Source: Roseithermus sacchariphilus
GTDB lineage: Bacteria > Bacteroidota > Rhodothermia > Rhodothermales > MEBIC09517
Assembly (NCBI GenBank): GCA_003285105.1
Contig: CP030158.1
Location: 1,898,501-1,962,500, forward strand
Reading direction: 5' to 3'
DNA length: 64,000 nucleotides
Within the stretch, counting starts at the first letter, position 1. Every line of letters starts with the position of its first letter. The translations under genes and the position numbers were made by a program. Of this stretch, positions 47,392 to 55,370 are shown piece after piece. The notes below the pieces were generated by a model. It saw only the letters and a list, made by a program, of their open reading frames with translations, was not told the DNA's origin and did no database searches.

Positions 47392-48291
47392 CTACGCCGC
47401 AACGCTGATGAGCGTTTCGAAGGCTTCGAGGACCCGGCGGCGGGTGGTGTCCGGCATGGGGACGAGCGGCAGGCGCAACGTGGGTTCGATCAGCCCCATC
47501 TCGGCGAGGACCGCTTTGATCGGGATCGGGTTGGTGTCGAAGAAGCACGCCCGCATGGCCGGGAGCAGGTCCATGTGCAGCCGCCGCGCCTCGGTCACGT
47601 CGCCGGCCAGGGCCGTCCGCACCAGCGTGCTGAAGCGATGCGGCAGGGCGTTGCTGATGACCGAGATCACCCCGTCGCCCCCGAGCAGCACGAGCGGCAA
47701 CGTCCACTCGTCATCGCCGGCATAGACGGCCAGGTGGGCCGGTCGGTGCCGCAGGATGTCGCTGATCTGAGCCAGGTTGCCGGAGGCTTCCTTGATGCCC
47801 ACCACGCTCGGGACCTCCTCGGCCAGGCGCAGGACGGTGTCCGCCTGCAGGTTGAAGCTCGTCCGCCCCGGGACGTTGTAGAGGATGATGGGCAGGTCGG
47901 TGGCGTCGGCGATGGCGGCGACGTGGGCGCGGAAGCCCTCCTGCGAGGGCTTGTTGTAGTAGGGACCCACGACGAGCTGCCCGTCGGCGCCGGCGGCGGT
48001 GGCCTGACGGGCGAAGGTGACGCTCTCGGCGGTGGCGTTGCTGCCGGTGCCGACGATCACCGGCACCCGGCCGGCCGTGTGCGTGACGGCCGTCTCGACC
48101 AGGCGCACGCGCTCGTCGAACGTGATGGTGGGGTTCTCGCCCGTCGTGCCCAGCACGACGAGCGCCTCCACGCCGCCCTCGATCTGGTAGTCGATCAGCC
48201 GGCGAAACGCGGCTTCGTCGAGCGCGCCGTCTGCCGTGAACGGAGTGACGAGTGCCGGGGCGGTTCCGGTGAACAGGGGCGTGCGGCTCAT
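47392..48291 (-). CDS. dapA: 4-hydroxy-tetrahydrodipicolinate synthase
   Basis: The 299-residue aldolase-fold enzyme has LGTTGENPTI (GTTGE pyruvate-binding motif), the Tyr in YYNKPSQEG and PIILYNVPGRTS, and the Schiff-base Lys in VGIKEASG. It condenses pyruvate with aspartate semialdehyde, the committed step of the lysine/DAP pathway. It follows dapB by 10 nt and precedes dapD by 79 nt. Residues that bind feedback lysine in some DapA proteins cannot be judged by eye. Confidence 0.97.
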   Translation of the reverse strand: MSRTPLFTGTAPALVTPFTADGALDEAAFRRLIDYQIEGGVEALVVLGTTGENPTITFDERVRLVETAVTHTAGRVPVIVGTGSNATAESVTFARQATAAGADGQLVVGPYYNKPSQEGFRAHVAAIADATDLPIILYNVPGRTSFNLQADTVLRLAEEVPSVVGIKEASGNLAQISDILRHRPAHLAVYAGDDEWTLPLVLLGGDGVISVISNALPHRFSTLVRTALAGDVTEARRLHMDLLPAMRACFFDTNPIPIKAVLAEMGLIEPTLRLPLVPMPDTTRRRVLEAFETLISVAA

Positions 48292-48301
48292 GGGTTCGGG
48301 C

Positions 48302-49072
48302 TCAGCTTGCGGTGGTCAGAGAGAGGGTGGGGGCGGGCAACCCGTCTTGCAGGGCATCCTCCAGCGTGAACAGCCCGCGTCGCCCGGGCAGCCAGGCGGC
48401 GGCCTGGAGCATCCCCGCGGCAAAGCCGTCCCGGCTGGTGGCCTCGTGGGTGAGCAGAAGCCGGTCGTGCGGGCCTTCCACGGCGACGGTGTGTGTGCCG
48501 ATGACGTGCCCGGTGCGGGTGGACGTCACGTGCAGCGCGTCCGGGTCGATGCGCTGGTGCTGTGTCTCCGTGGCCAGGTGGGTCTTCCGGCCGAGGCCGT
48601 CGAGCAGGATGCGGGCCAGCATCAGGGCCGTGCCGCTGGGGCTGTCCGCCTTGCGGGTGTGGTGGACCTCGTGGAGCGCCACGTCGTAGTCCGGCAGCCG
48701 GTCCAGCAGCGGCGTCAGGTGCCGCAGCACCTGCGTCAGCAGGGCGATGCCAAGGGAGAAGTTGGCGGCGTAGAGCACCGCCGCGTCGTGGGCCTCCACC
48801 CACTGCCGGACGCGCGGCAGGGCGTCGTACCAGCCGGTCGTGCCCACGACGAGCGGCATCCCCCAGCGGCAGCACCGCTCGATGTGATCGAGGACGACGC
48901 CCGGCAACGACACGTCGATGGCGACGTCGGCTCCGTTGAAGGCCGCCAGGCCCTCGGCCTGCGACAGCGGCCGGCTCGTGTTGAACCGCGCCACCACCTC
49001 GTCGCCGCGCTGACGGGCCAGGTGCTCGACGGCCGTGCCCATCTGGCCGGTTCCGATCAGGGCGATGCGCAT
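48302..49072 (-). CDS. dapB: 4-hydroxy-tetrahydrodipicolinate reductase
   Basis: The 256-residue protein begins MRIALIGTGQMGTAV (nucleotide-binding loop; Gly-rich motif at 7-12) and has VVGTTGWY, AANFSLGIALL and the catalytic EVHHTRKADSPSGTA segment. It reduces the DapA product to tetrahydrodipicolinate. The ATG at 49072 gives the family N-terminus; upstream in-frame residues from 49144 are not conserved. First gene of the dap operon, facing the palindrome at 49177-49196. Confidence 0.96.
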   Translation of the reverse strand: MRIALIGTGQMGTAVEHLARQRGDEVVARFNTSRPLSQAEGLAAFNGADVAIDVSLPGVVLDHIERCCRWGMPLVVGTTGWYDALPRVRQWVEAHDAAVLYAANFSLGIALLTQVLRHLTPLLDRLPDYDVALHEVHHTRKADSPSGTALMLARILLDGLGRKTHLATETQHQRIDPDALHVTSTRTGHVIGTHTVAVEGPHDRLLLTHEATSRDGFAAGMLQAAAWLPGRRGLFTLEDALQDGLPAPTLSLTTAS

Positions 49073-49176
49073 GGAGACAACAGGCGTTCGTGGGAGGACG
49101 ATGCGGTCGTCCCCCAGGATAACAGCCCGCTCGCGCGGCCCCAAAAAAATGGACGAATCGAACGGTTATAACAAAA

Positions 49177-49196
49177 AATGTTGTATATACAACATT
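49177..49196. promoter_or_regulatory. Perfect 20-bp palindrome between dapB and the ACT protein: likely operator
   Basis: AATGTTGTATATACAACATT is its own reverse complement. A second small palindrome, GTTATAAC, lies at 49165-49172. The site is 33 nt ahead of the ACT-protein start and 105 nt ahead of dapB, where it would overlap both promoters. The surrounding 49073-49228 gap is strikingly AT-rich. Confidence 0.75.
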
Positions 49197-49228
49197 CGAT
49201 CCCGTGTATTCCCTGACTCCGCCGCCCT

Positions 49229-49900
49229 ATGCGCACGATATCCGAGGCCGTCCGTGATCTGGTGGCGGCCAACCCCTGGCTTCAGTTCGGGCTGCATCAC
49301 CGGTTGTTGAACCTCAGCCAGACGGCCCGCTTCCTGCAGCCGCTCGTCGAGGCACGGACGCAGAAGGCCGTCCGGCCGTCGGCCATCCTGATGAGCCTGT
49401 CCCGCCAGCAGCAGCACGTGACGTTGCCCGAGGTGGATCGGGTGGTGGAGTTCTACGTGGAGCGGATTCACGTGCATCACGGCCTCTGCTCGCTGACGGT
49501 GCCCCGAAGCCGCCGCACGCAGCAGGAGATCGACGAGTTGATCCGCCGGATCCGGCAGGAAGAGGGGTACCTGACGCTGACGGAGGGGCACACGGAGATC
49601 ACCGTGATCCTGGAAGGGGCGCAATGGGGCCACGTGCAGGCGGTGCTGACGGTCCCTCCGAAGCAGGTACAGCGACGTATGGCCGGGCTGGGGGTGACGT
49701 TCAAGGAGCAGTACCTCGACGTGCCCGGGTTGCTGTATCAGTTGTTGCAGCAGCTGGCGCTGCAGCAGATCAACGTGGTCGAGATTGCTTCGACGATGAC
49801 GGAGTTCAACATCTACCTGCACGAGGACGACCTCATGCCGGCCTTCGACGCGATCTATCGCAAGTTCGCCCGGGAGCGGACGGGCGGCTTGCCTCGCTGA
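49229..49900 (+). CDS. ACT-domain protein diverging from the dap operon, candidate lysine/DAP regulator
   Basis: The 223-residue protein has an N-terminal helical region (about 1-62; LHHRLLNLSQTARFLQPLVE) that could be a winged helix, and two ACT-like alpha/beta units at about 85-140 (HGLCSLTVPRSRR) and 155-215. The second is the clearer one (DVPGLLYQLLQQLALQQINV then STMTEFNIYLHEDD). ACT domains bind amino acids. Divergent position across a palindrome suggests an amino-acid-responsive repressor of dapBAD and itself. It does not match a classical regulator family I know, so the DNA-binding role is inference. Confidence 0.65.
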   Translation: MRTISEAVRDLVAANPWLQFGLHHRLLNLSQTARFLQPLVEARTQKAVRPSAILMSLSRQQQHVTLPEVDRVVEFYVERIHVHHGLCSLTVPRSRRTQQEIDELIRRIRQEEGYLTLTEGHTEITVILEGAQWGHVQAVLTVPPKQVQRRMAGLGVTFKEQYLDVPGLLYQLLQQLALQQINVVEIASTMTEFNIYLHEDDLMPAFDAIYRKFARERTGGLPR

Positions 49901-49944
49901 GGGGAAGGGCCTCGGCAGCGGAGGCCGGCTCGTGCGCCGCCAGA

Positions 49945-49975
49945 GGCCGGAGGGACCGTAGCGGCCCCTCCGGCC
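49945..49975. terminator. Convergent terminator hairpin
   Basis: Perfect 10-bp stem GGCCGGAGGG (49945-49954) with CCCTCCGGCC (49966-49975) and an 11-nt loop, between the ACT-protein and VOC genes. No T-tract. Confidence 0.6.
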
Positions 49976-50009
49976 GGGGTACGGCGGGGGCCCGGGGCAG
50001 GGCGGGGGC

Positions 50010-50780
50010 TCAGAAGGCCAGCACGGCCACCATCGCGCCGGCGGGGTCCTCCAGTATGGCGAAGCGGCCGACGTCGGGGATGTCCCGGGGCGCCACCCGG
50101 ATCCGGCCTCCCAGCGCCGCGGCCCGGTCCACAGTGGCATCGGCATCGGCCACGGCGATGTAGCACAGCCAGCCGGCGGGGGTGTCCGGCAGGTTCATCA
50201 TGCCCGCGGCATCCCGCTCGCCCTGCCGGAACAGCCAGTACGTTCCGTCGGCACCCATGTCGACGGTTCGCGTCGTCCAGCCCAGCAGCGGGCCGTAGAA
50301 CGCCGCGGCACGGGCCGGGTGAGGCGTCAGCAACTCGTGCCAGCATACGGTGCCGACGACGGGCGGACCGTCCGGGGTCGGCACCTCGGGCTGGCCCTGG
50401 AACAGGCCAATGACGGCGCCGGTGGGGTCAGCGATCAGCGCGAAGCGGCCGTCCGGGATGGGGGTGGGCGGCACGTGGACGTGGATGTCGTCCTGCTGCA
50501 CGGCCGCGTCGAGGTCCATCACGGCGGTGTAGGAGATCCAGGCCGCAGGGGTCCCGGCATCCCCTCGCGCCTGCGTGAGCCCGGCGATGGCCGTCTCGTT
50601 CTGGACGAACGTGGTGTACAACCCGGCGTCGCCCATGTCGGCTACGTTGACGTCCCACCCGAACAGCTCGGTGTAGAACGTTCGGGACGCCGCAACGTCC
50701 GGTGTGTTGATCTCATGCCAGACAAACGTGCCGGGGAGGGTGATCGGGGCATTCTGGTGTGCGGTTCGGGGTTCGTTCAT
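50010..50780 (-). CDS. VOC (glyoxalase-fold) protein, two modules
   Basis: The 256-residue protein is a tandem of two glyoxalase/VOC modules: FVWHEINTPDVAASRTFYTELFGW at about 20 and VCWHELLTPHPARAAAFYGPLLGW at about 145, each ending in a FALIADPTGAVIGLF-like strand. The His and Glu metal ligands are partly retained. This arrangement is common in proteins related to antibiotic-resistance or hydroxylase-like VOC members; substrate unknown. The region upstream (50781-50999) shows no other gene. Confidence 0.85.
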   Translation of the reverse strand: MNEPRTAHQNAPITLPGTFVWHEINTPDVAASRTFYTELFGWDVNVADMGDAGLYTTFVQNETAIAGLTQARGDAGTPAAWISYTAVMDLDAAVQQDDIHVHVPPTPIPDGRFALIADPTGAVIGLFQGQPEVPTPDGPPVVGTVCWHELLTPHPARAAAFYGPLLGWTTRTVDMGADGTYWLFRQGERDAAGMMNLPDTPAGWLCYIAVADADATVDRAAALGGRIRVAPRDIPDVGRFAILEDPAGAMVAVLAF

Positions 50781-51006
50781 GGCGGAATCCTCCGTCGATG
50801 GGTGTGGTAAGGAAGGAGCGGTCAGGACGGGGGATAACCTACGTCGTCGTGCTGACACCCCTGTGTCTTATATGTGCGCCCCGCCGTTTTTTTTGACCGG
50901 CGTTACGCCGCAGGCGACGACGGGGCCTCTGTTCTCCGCTTTCGCTTCGTGGCAGGTCCCCGACCCCGGAGAGGGCAACCGATAGAGCTCCTCCCCATGC
51001 GGATGG

Positions 51007-51118
51007 GCGGTCGTCAGCCGTCAGCGGTCAGTCGTCAGCTTTCAGCCAGCAGCCCTCCACCAGCAGCCAGCAGCCCTCCACCAGCAGCCCGAAGCCCGCC
51101 GCCAGCAGCCCACAGCCC
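51007..51118 (+). repeat. Heptad-repeat tract upstream of the DUF2357 gene
   Basis: About fifteen 7-bp units (TCGTCAG, CCGTCAG, CGGTCAG, CTTTCAG, CCAGCAG, CCCTCCA and variants) run to the ATG at 51119. The orientation is the same as in the copies at 36467 and 63719. There are no internal hairpins. Confidence 0.8.
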
Positions 51119-52813
51119 ATGACGCCGTTATTTACGCTCGATACGCCGCAGGTGCATCTGACGTGGAGCTTCCGGGCGGACCGGGTGCCGCCGGCCCTGC
51201 CGGGGGGGCATCCCCGGCCCGAAGCCGGGTGGTCGGTGCCGGTCGAGCCGCTGGACGGGACGGCGGGGCCGGACGCCGTGGCGGCTCCGCCGTTGTGGGA
51301 GCAGACCGACTACCTGGTGTTCGTGCAGAGCCGCTGCGGGCAGCCGGTGCGTCTGCGCCACCGTGATCCGGTGCTAACGGCCGGCCTGCATACGACCCCC
51401 GACGGCCGGGTGCAGCACGGGACGATCAACTTCGGCAGCCAGGTGGGGCAGAGCCGGTTCGTGGTGGAGGTCGGCGGGCGGCCGCACGTGGCGTTCACGG
51501 TGGAGGTGATCCCCTCGAAGCTGGATTATCGGTCGGACTACGCGGCGTTGCGGGACGAGGTGCAGGCTCTTGCGCGCTCGCTGGTGCTGGCGTACCTGCG
51601 GGCCACCGGCCGGCCGGCGCGCCCGGTCCCGGACGCCGCCGACGACGAACTGGCCTGGGCGCTGCTGCTCCGGGCCACGCTGGACGACCTGGAGGCGGCG
51701 CTGGGCTATCTCGCCCGGCATCCGCTCTGGGGCACGGCCCGGCAGGTCGAGCTCGCTCGGCCCGAGCGCATCCGGCGGCCCGACCCCGCGGTGCGGCGGG
51801 CGATGCAGCGTGCCCCGGCTCACCGGGCGGACGGTGGGGCCGGCGTGCACGGCGGCCGCGCCCGATGGCCGGCGGCCCGCCATGCGTACACGCTGGACAC
51901 GCCGGAGCATCGCTGGCTGGCGGCGCGCCTGCACGGCCTGCGGCGGCGTCTGGTCGCCCTGGCGGAGGGCGAGCGCCGGCGTCCGGGGCGGCGGGCGTCG
52001 GCGGTGCACGGCGAACTCGTGGCCCTGGCCGACCGGCTCGACCGGCTCACCCGGCTCGACGTGCTCCGTGCCGCTTCGCTGGAGGATCGGCCGGCGGCTC
52101 CGTCGCTGCGGCTGATGGCGGCCCCGGGCTATCGCGAGGCCTACCAGGCCTGCCTCCGCCTGCAACGCGGGCTGGCGCTCCACGGCGACGTGCTGGACGT
52201 CAGCCTGAAGGACCTGCACGTCCTGTACGAATACTGGTGCTTCCTCACGCTCGTGCGGGCAACGGCCGACGTGCTCGGCACATCGCTGCCGTGGGCCGAT
52301 CTGCTCGCGGTAGAGGCCGACGGCCTGCGCGTGCGGCTGCGCCGGGGGCGCCGGCAGACGGTCGTGGTGTCCGGGGCCGGCGGCGTGCGCGGGGCGATCA
52401 CCTACAACCCCCGGTTCGGCGGGCCGGGCTACCTCGTGCCGCAGCAGCCCGACCTGATGCTGACCCTCACCGCCCCGGGCCGGTCGCCCCGCCGCTGCAT
52501 CCTCGACGCCAAGTACCGCCTCGACGCCTCGCCCGCCTACGTGGCCCGCTACGGCCTGCCCGGCCCGCCTGCCGACGCACTCAACACGCTGCATCGCTAC
52601 CGTGACGCCATCGTCGATGCCGAAGGGCGGCGCACGGTCACGCAGGCCGTGGCGCTGTTTCCCTACCGGGAAGCCGTTCCCGGCACCTACGCCGCGGGCC
52701 GCCACGCCCGCGCGCTGGCCGAGGTGGGCGTCGGCGCGATCCCGCTGCTGCCGGGCGCCACGCAGCACCTGACCGCCTGGCTGGCCGGCCTGCTCACACC
52801 CGGCGGCGGATGA
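51119..52813 (+). CDS. DUF2357 protein with PD-(D/E)XK nuclease domain, McrC-like
   Basis: The 564-residue protein has an N-terminal beta-rich DUF2357 region (about 1-150; GTINFGSQVGQSRF), a helical middle and a C-terminal restriction-endonuclease-fold domain with the motif QQPDLMLTL followed by CILDAKYRL (PD...D-x-K). DUF2357/DUF524 proteins usually pair with McrB-like ATPases as the nuclease arm of modification-dependent restriction. The only McrB-like gene in view is the EVE fusion at 37862, about 11.5 kb away. The gene's coding start abuts the heptad tract, so an alternative later start is possible. Confidence 0.8.
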   Translation: MTPLFTLDTPQVHLTWSFRADRVPPALPGGHPRPEAGWSVPVEPLDGTAGPDAVAAPPLWEQTDYLVFVQSRCGQPVRLRHRDPVLTAGLHTTPDGRVQHGTINFGSQVGQSRFVVEVGGRPHVAFTVEVIPSKLDYRSDYAALRDEVQALARSLVLAYLRATGRPARPVPDAADDELAWALLLRATLDDLEAALGYLARHPLWGTARQVELARPERIRRPDPAVRRAMQRAPAHRADGGAGVHGGRARWPAARHAYTLDTPEHRWLAARLHGLRRRLVALAEGERRRPGRRASAVHGELVALADRLDRLTRLDVLRAASLEDRPAAPSLRLMAAPGYREAYQACLRLQRGLALHGDVLDVSLKDLHVLYEYWCFLTLVRATADVLGTSLPWADLLAVEADGLRVRLRRGRRQTVVVSGAGGVRGAITYNPRFGGPGYLVPQQPDLMLTLTAPGRSPRRCILDAKYRLDASPAYVARYGLPGPPADALNTLHRYRDAIVDAEGRRTVTQAVALFPYREAVPGTYAAGRHARALAEVGVGAIPLLPGATQHLTAWLAGLLTPGGG

Positions 52814-52843
52814 GGACGCAGCGGCGTGAGGCGGTGCCCTGCG

Positions 52844-53440
52844 TCAGCCGCCCGCAGCCGCGATCATCCCCAGGATGCCGGCCCGGATCATCGCCACGGC
52901 GATGGCGGCCAGAAACAGGCTCGCCACCTTGGCGATGGCCTTCGACGTGGCCGAGCCCAGCTTCTGCAGGAGCTGCGGGCCGTAGAACAACACCACCAGC
53001 ACCAGCCCCAGGTTCACCAGCAGCGATACGAGCGTGGCCGGATAGCCGAAGCTCTGCTGCGCCACGAGGATCGTGGTGATGGCCGCCGGGCCGACGATCA
53101 GCGGGATGCCCAGCGGAACCACCCCGAGGCTGCTGTCCCCGTTCTCCGGGGACCGGCGCTTGTAGTCGCCAAACAGCAGATCGGAAATGCTGAGCACCAG
53201 CAGGATCAGCCCGCCGCCCACGCGCAGATCATTCACCGTGATGCCCAGCACGCGGAAGATGATCTGCCCCGCAAAGAGAATCAGCACCGAGACGACGAAC
53301 GCCGTCGTGACGGCCTGCACCACGAGCCGCCGCCGCGCCGACACCGACAGCCCCTCCGTCAACCCGATGAAGAGCGGGAGAATTCCCGGCAGGTTGATGG
53401 CGACGAACAGGGGGAGGAACGCTTCGAGGTAGATGTTCAC
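52844..53440 (-). CDS. marC: MarC family integral membrane protein
   Basis: The 198-residue protein has six hydrophobic segments and the MarC/NAAT signatures FVAINLPGILPLFIGLT and GIPLIVGPAAITTILV. MarC proteins are inner-membrane proteins of unclear transport function (the early antibiotic-resistance link was not upheld). Length is normal. It converges on the DUF2357 gene and has no operon partner. Confidence 0.93.
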   Translation of the reverse strand: MNIYLEAFLPLFVAINLPGILPLFIGLTEGLSVSARRRLVVQAVTTAFVVSVLILFAGQIIFRVLGITVNDLRVGGGLILLVLSISDLLFGDYKRRSPENGDSSLGVVPLGIPLIVGPAAITTILVAQQSFGYPATLVSLLVNLGLVLVVLFYGPQLLQKLGSATSKAIAKVASLFLAAIAVAMIRAGILGMIAAAGG

Positions 53441-53557
53441 GGAAACCGGGGTCCGGGAGTTCAGGTTGAGCAGGGCGGGATGCGCGGGGCGGCACGGGAT
53501 TCCCGGCGGAACGCGTCATCCGGGCTCCTTCCTTCTTCGATCTCGATCCCCTTCGAC

Positions 53558-54067
53558 ATGTCCCATCCGGCTGACGGCGCCGTTTTTCGCAGCGGTCTTG
53601 CGCTTTGTTCCCTGCTTTTCCTGGGCGTCCTGGCCCTCGGCTGCGAGGATCCGCCGCCGCCGCCCGAGGACGACCCCGGCGGCGAGGTGCTCTACTTCGA
53701 GCCGATCGGCTTCGGCACGCGTGCCCGGCTCCGCGACACCACCGAGGTCGTCATCCGCGACAGCACCACCTGGGCCGCCTACCGCGATTCGCTGACGGCC
53801 ACCGGCCCGTTCCGCCCCGTCGACTTCAGCCAGGCCGTCGTGCTCCTGGCGGCCGTCCCGGCGCCCAGCGGGGGGCACCTGGTCGAGTTCGAAGCCGTCG
53901 AACTCGTCGGAGACACCCTGGTCGCGCAGTACGTCCTCAGCGTTCCGGGGGCGGACTGCATCACGGCGATGGGGCTCACCACCCCCTTTCAGGCCGTCCT
54001 CGCCCGGCGCACCGAGGCCCCGGCGCGGTTCGTCCGCCGCACCGAGGCGTATTCGTGCGAGCTGTGA
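53558..54067 (+). CDS. Lipoprotein with PrcB-like C-terminal domain
   Basis: The 169-residue protein has a lipobox (VLALGC) at about residue 25, a Pro-rich linker, and a domain with VVLLAAVPAPSGGHLVEFEAV then YVLSVPGADC that resembles the PrcB C-terminal domain, first seen in a protease-complex component of Treponema. No protease partner is adjacent. Outer-membrane or periplasmic location is expected. Confidence 0.7.
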   Translation: MSHPADGAVFRSGLALCSLLFLGVLALGCEDPPPPPEDDPGGEVLYFEPIGFGTRARLRDTTEVVIRDSTTWAAYRDSLTATGPFRPVDFSQAVVLLAAVPAPSGGHLVEFEAVELVGDTLVAQYVLSVPGADCITAMGLTTPFQAVLARRTEAPARFVRRTEAYSCEL

Positions 54068-54077
54068 CGCGCCCGGC

Positions 54078-55298
54078 TCAGCCCGCCACCAGCCGCTGGT
54101 AGAAAGCCAGGGTCTGGCGGGCGACGCTGGCCCAGCTGAACCGCTCCAGGACGCGCCGGCGGGCGGCCGTGCCCATGCGCTCCCGCAGCGCCGCGTCGCC
54201 CAGCAGCCGGTTGATGGCCGCCGCCAGGTCGCGGCTGAACCGCTCCGGGTCCTTCGGCTCGAAGTCCGTCGCGCCGCGGGCCTCCAGCTCGACGAGCAGC
54301 CCCGTCTCGCCGGGCACGACGATCTCGGGGATGCCGCCGACGGCCGAGGCCACCACCGGCGTCTCGCACGCCATCGCCTCCAGGTTGATGATGCCGAAGG
54401 GCTCGTAGACGGAGGGGCACACGAACACGGCGGCATGGCTGTAGAGCGGGATGATGTGCTCGCGCGGCATCATCTTAGGGATCCACACGATCCGGTGCTG
54501 CCCCTCGGCCCGGGCTTCCTCGACGAGCGCCGTCATCTCCCGGGCGATCTCCTCGGTGTCCGGGGCGCCGGCGGCCAGGACGACCTGCACGCCCGGCTCC
54601 AGATGCCGGATCGCCCGGACGAGATGCAGGATGCCCTTCTGCCGCGTGATGCGCCCGACGAACAGGACGTACGGCGTCTCCGGGTCGATGTCATACTGCC
54701 GCAGCACCTCGGGCGCCGGCGTCGGCCGGTACTCGTCCGGGTCGATGCCGTTGGGGATGATCTGGATGCGCTCGAACGGGACGCCGTAGAGGTCGTGCAC
54801 GTCCTGCCGCATGGCGCGGGAGACGGCCACGACGCCGTCGGCATTCTGGTAGGCGGTCTTCTCGATCCACGAGCTGGCATGGTACGCCGTGCCGAGTTGC
54901 TCGACCTTCCACGGACGGTGCGGCTCGAGCGAGTGGGTCGTCAGCACGAGCTTGCTGCCGGCGAGCTGCTTGACGAGGCATCCGGCGAAGTGGCTGTACC
55001 AGGTGTGGCAGTGCACGACGTCCGCCTCCGCGACCCGGCCCGCCATCTGGAGGTCCCGCGCCATGGTGTCCAGGAAGCGCGTGTGGCGGGGGTCCTGGGC
55101 GGGGATGTCCACCCCCGCCTCGACGCCGTGGACGGTCAGGTTGCCCTGCTGCACACGCTGCTCGCCGAAGCAGAAGACGTGGATCCGGTGCGCGCCGTCG
55201 TTCAGCTTCGCCAGTTCGCGGGTCAGGTACTCGACGTGGACGCCGGCGCCGCCGTAGACGTTCGGCGGGTATTCGTTGGTCAGGATGGCAATGTTCAT
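54078..55298 (-). CDS. glgA: Glycogen synthase, GT4 (actinobacterial GlgA/GlgM type)
   Basis: The 406-residue GT-B enzyme begins MNIAILTNEYPPNVYGGAG, has VLFVGRITRQKG at the domain boundary and the nucleotide-sugar motif PSVYEPFGIINLEAMACETP. This short form, about 400 residues, resembles the actinobacterial enzymes that make glycogen or maltose 1-phosphate from (ADP-)glucose. The ATG at 55298 is chosen for the family N-terminus. No glgB, glgC or glgE is adjacent, so the exact product is uncertain. Confidence 0.9.
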   Translation of the reverse strand: MNIAILTNEYPPNVYGGAGVHVEYLTRELAKLNDGAHRIHVFCFGEQRVQQGNLTVHGVEAGVDIPAQDPRHTRFLDTMARDLQMAGRVAEADVVHCHTWYSHFAGCLVKQLAGSKLVLTTHSLEPHRPWKVEQLGTAYHASSWIEKTAYQNADGVVAVSRAMRQDVHDLYGVPFERIQIIPNGIDPDEYRPTPAPEVLRQYDIDPETPYVLFVGRITRQKGILHLVRAIRHLEPGVQVVLAAGAPDTEEIAREMTALVEEARAEGQHRIVWIPKMMPREHIIPLYSHAAVFVCPSVYEPFGIINLEAMACETPVVASAVGGIPEIVVPGETGLLVELEARGATDFEPKDPERFSRDLAAAINRLLGDAALRERMGTAARRRVLERFSWASVARQTLAFYQRLVAG

Positions 55299-55370
55299 GG
55301 GGACGGAATCGGATGACACGTGGGCGAAGGGCCGGCGCCGCCCGGTACGGATACGCCGCGGCGGTCCGGC

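Noticed and set aside
49073-49144. Longer dapB with a start at 49144
   Set aside because: The added residues are not like DapB, and MRIALIG at 49072 is the standard N-terminus; the extension would also run toward the AT-rich control region.
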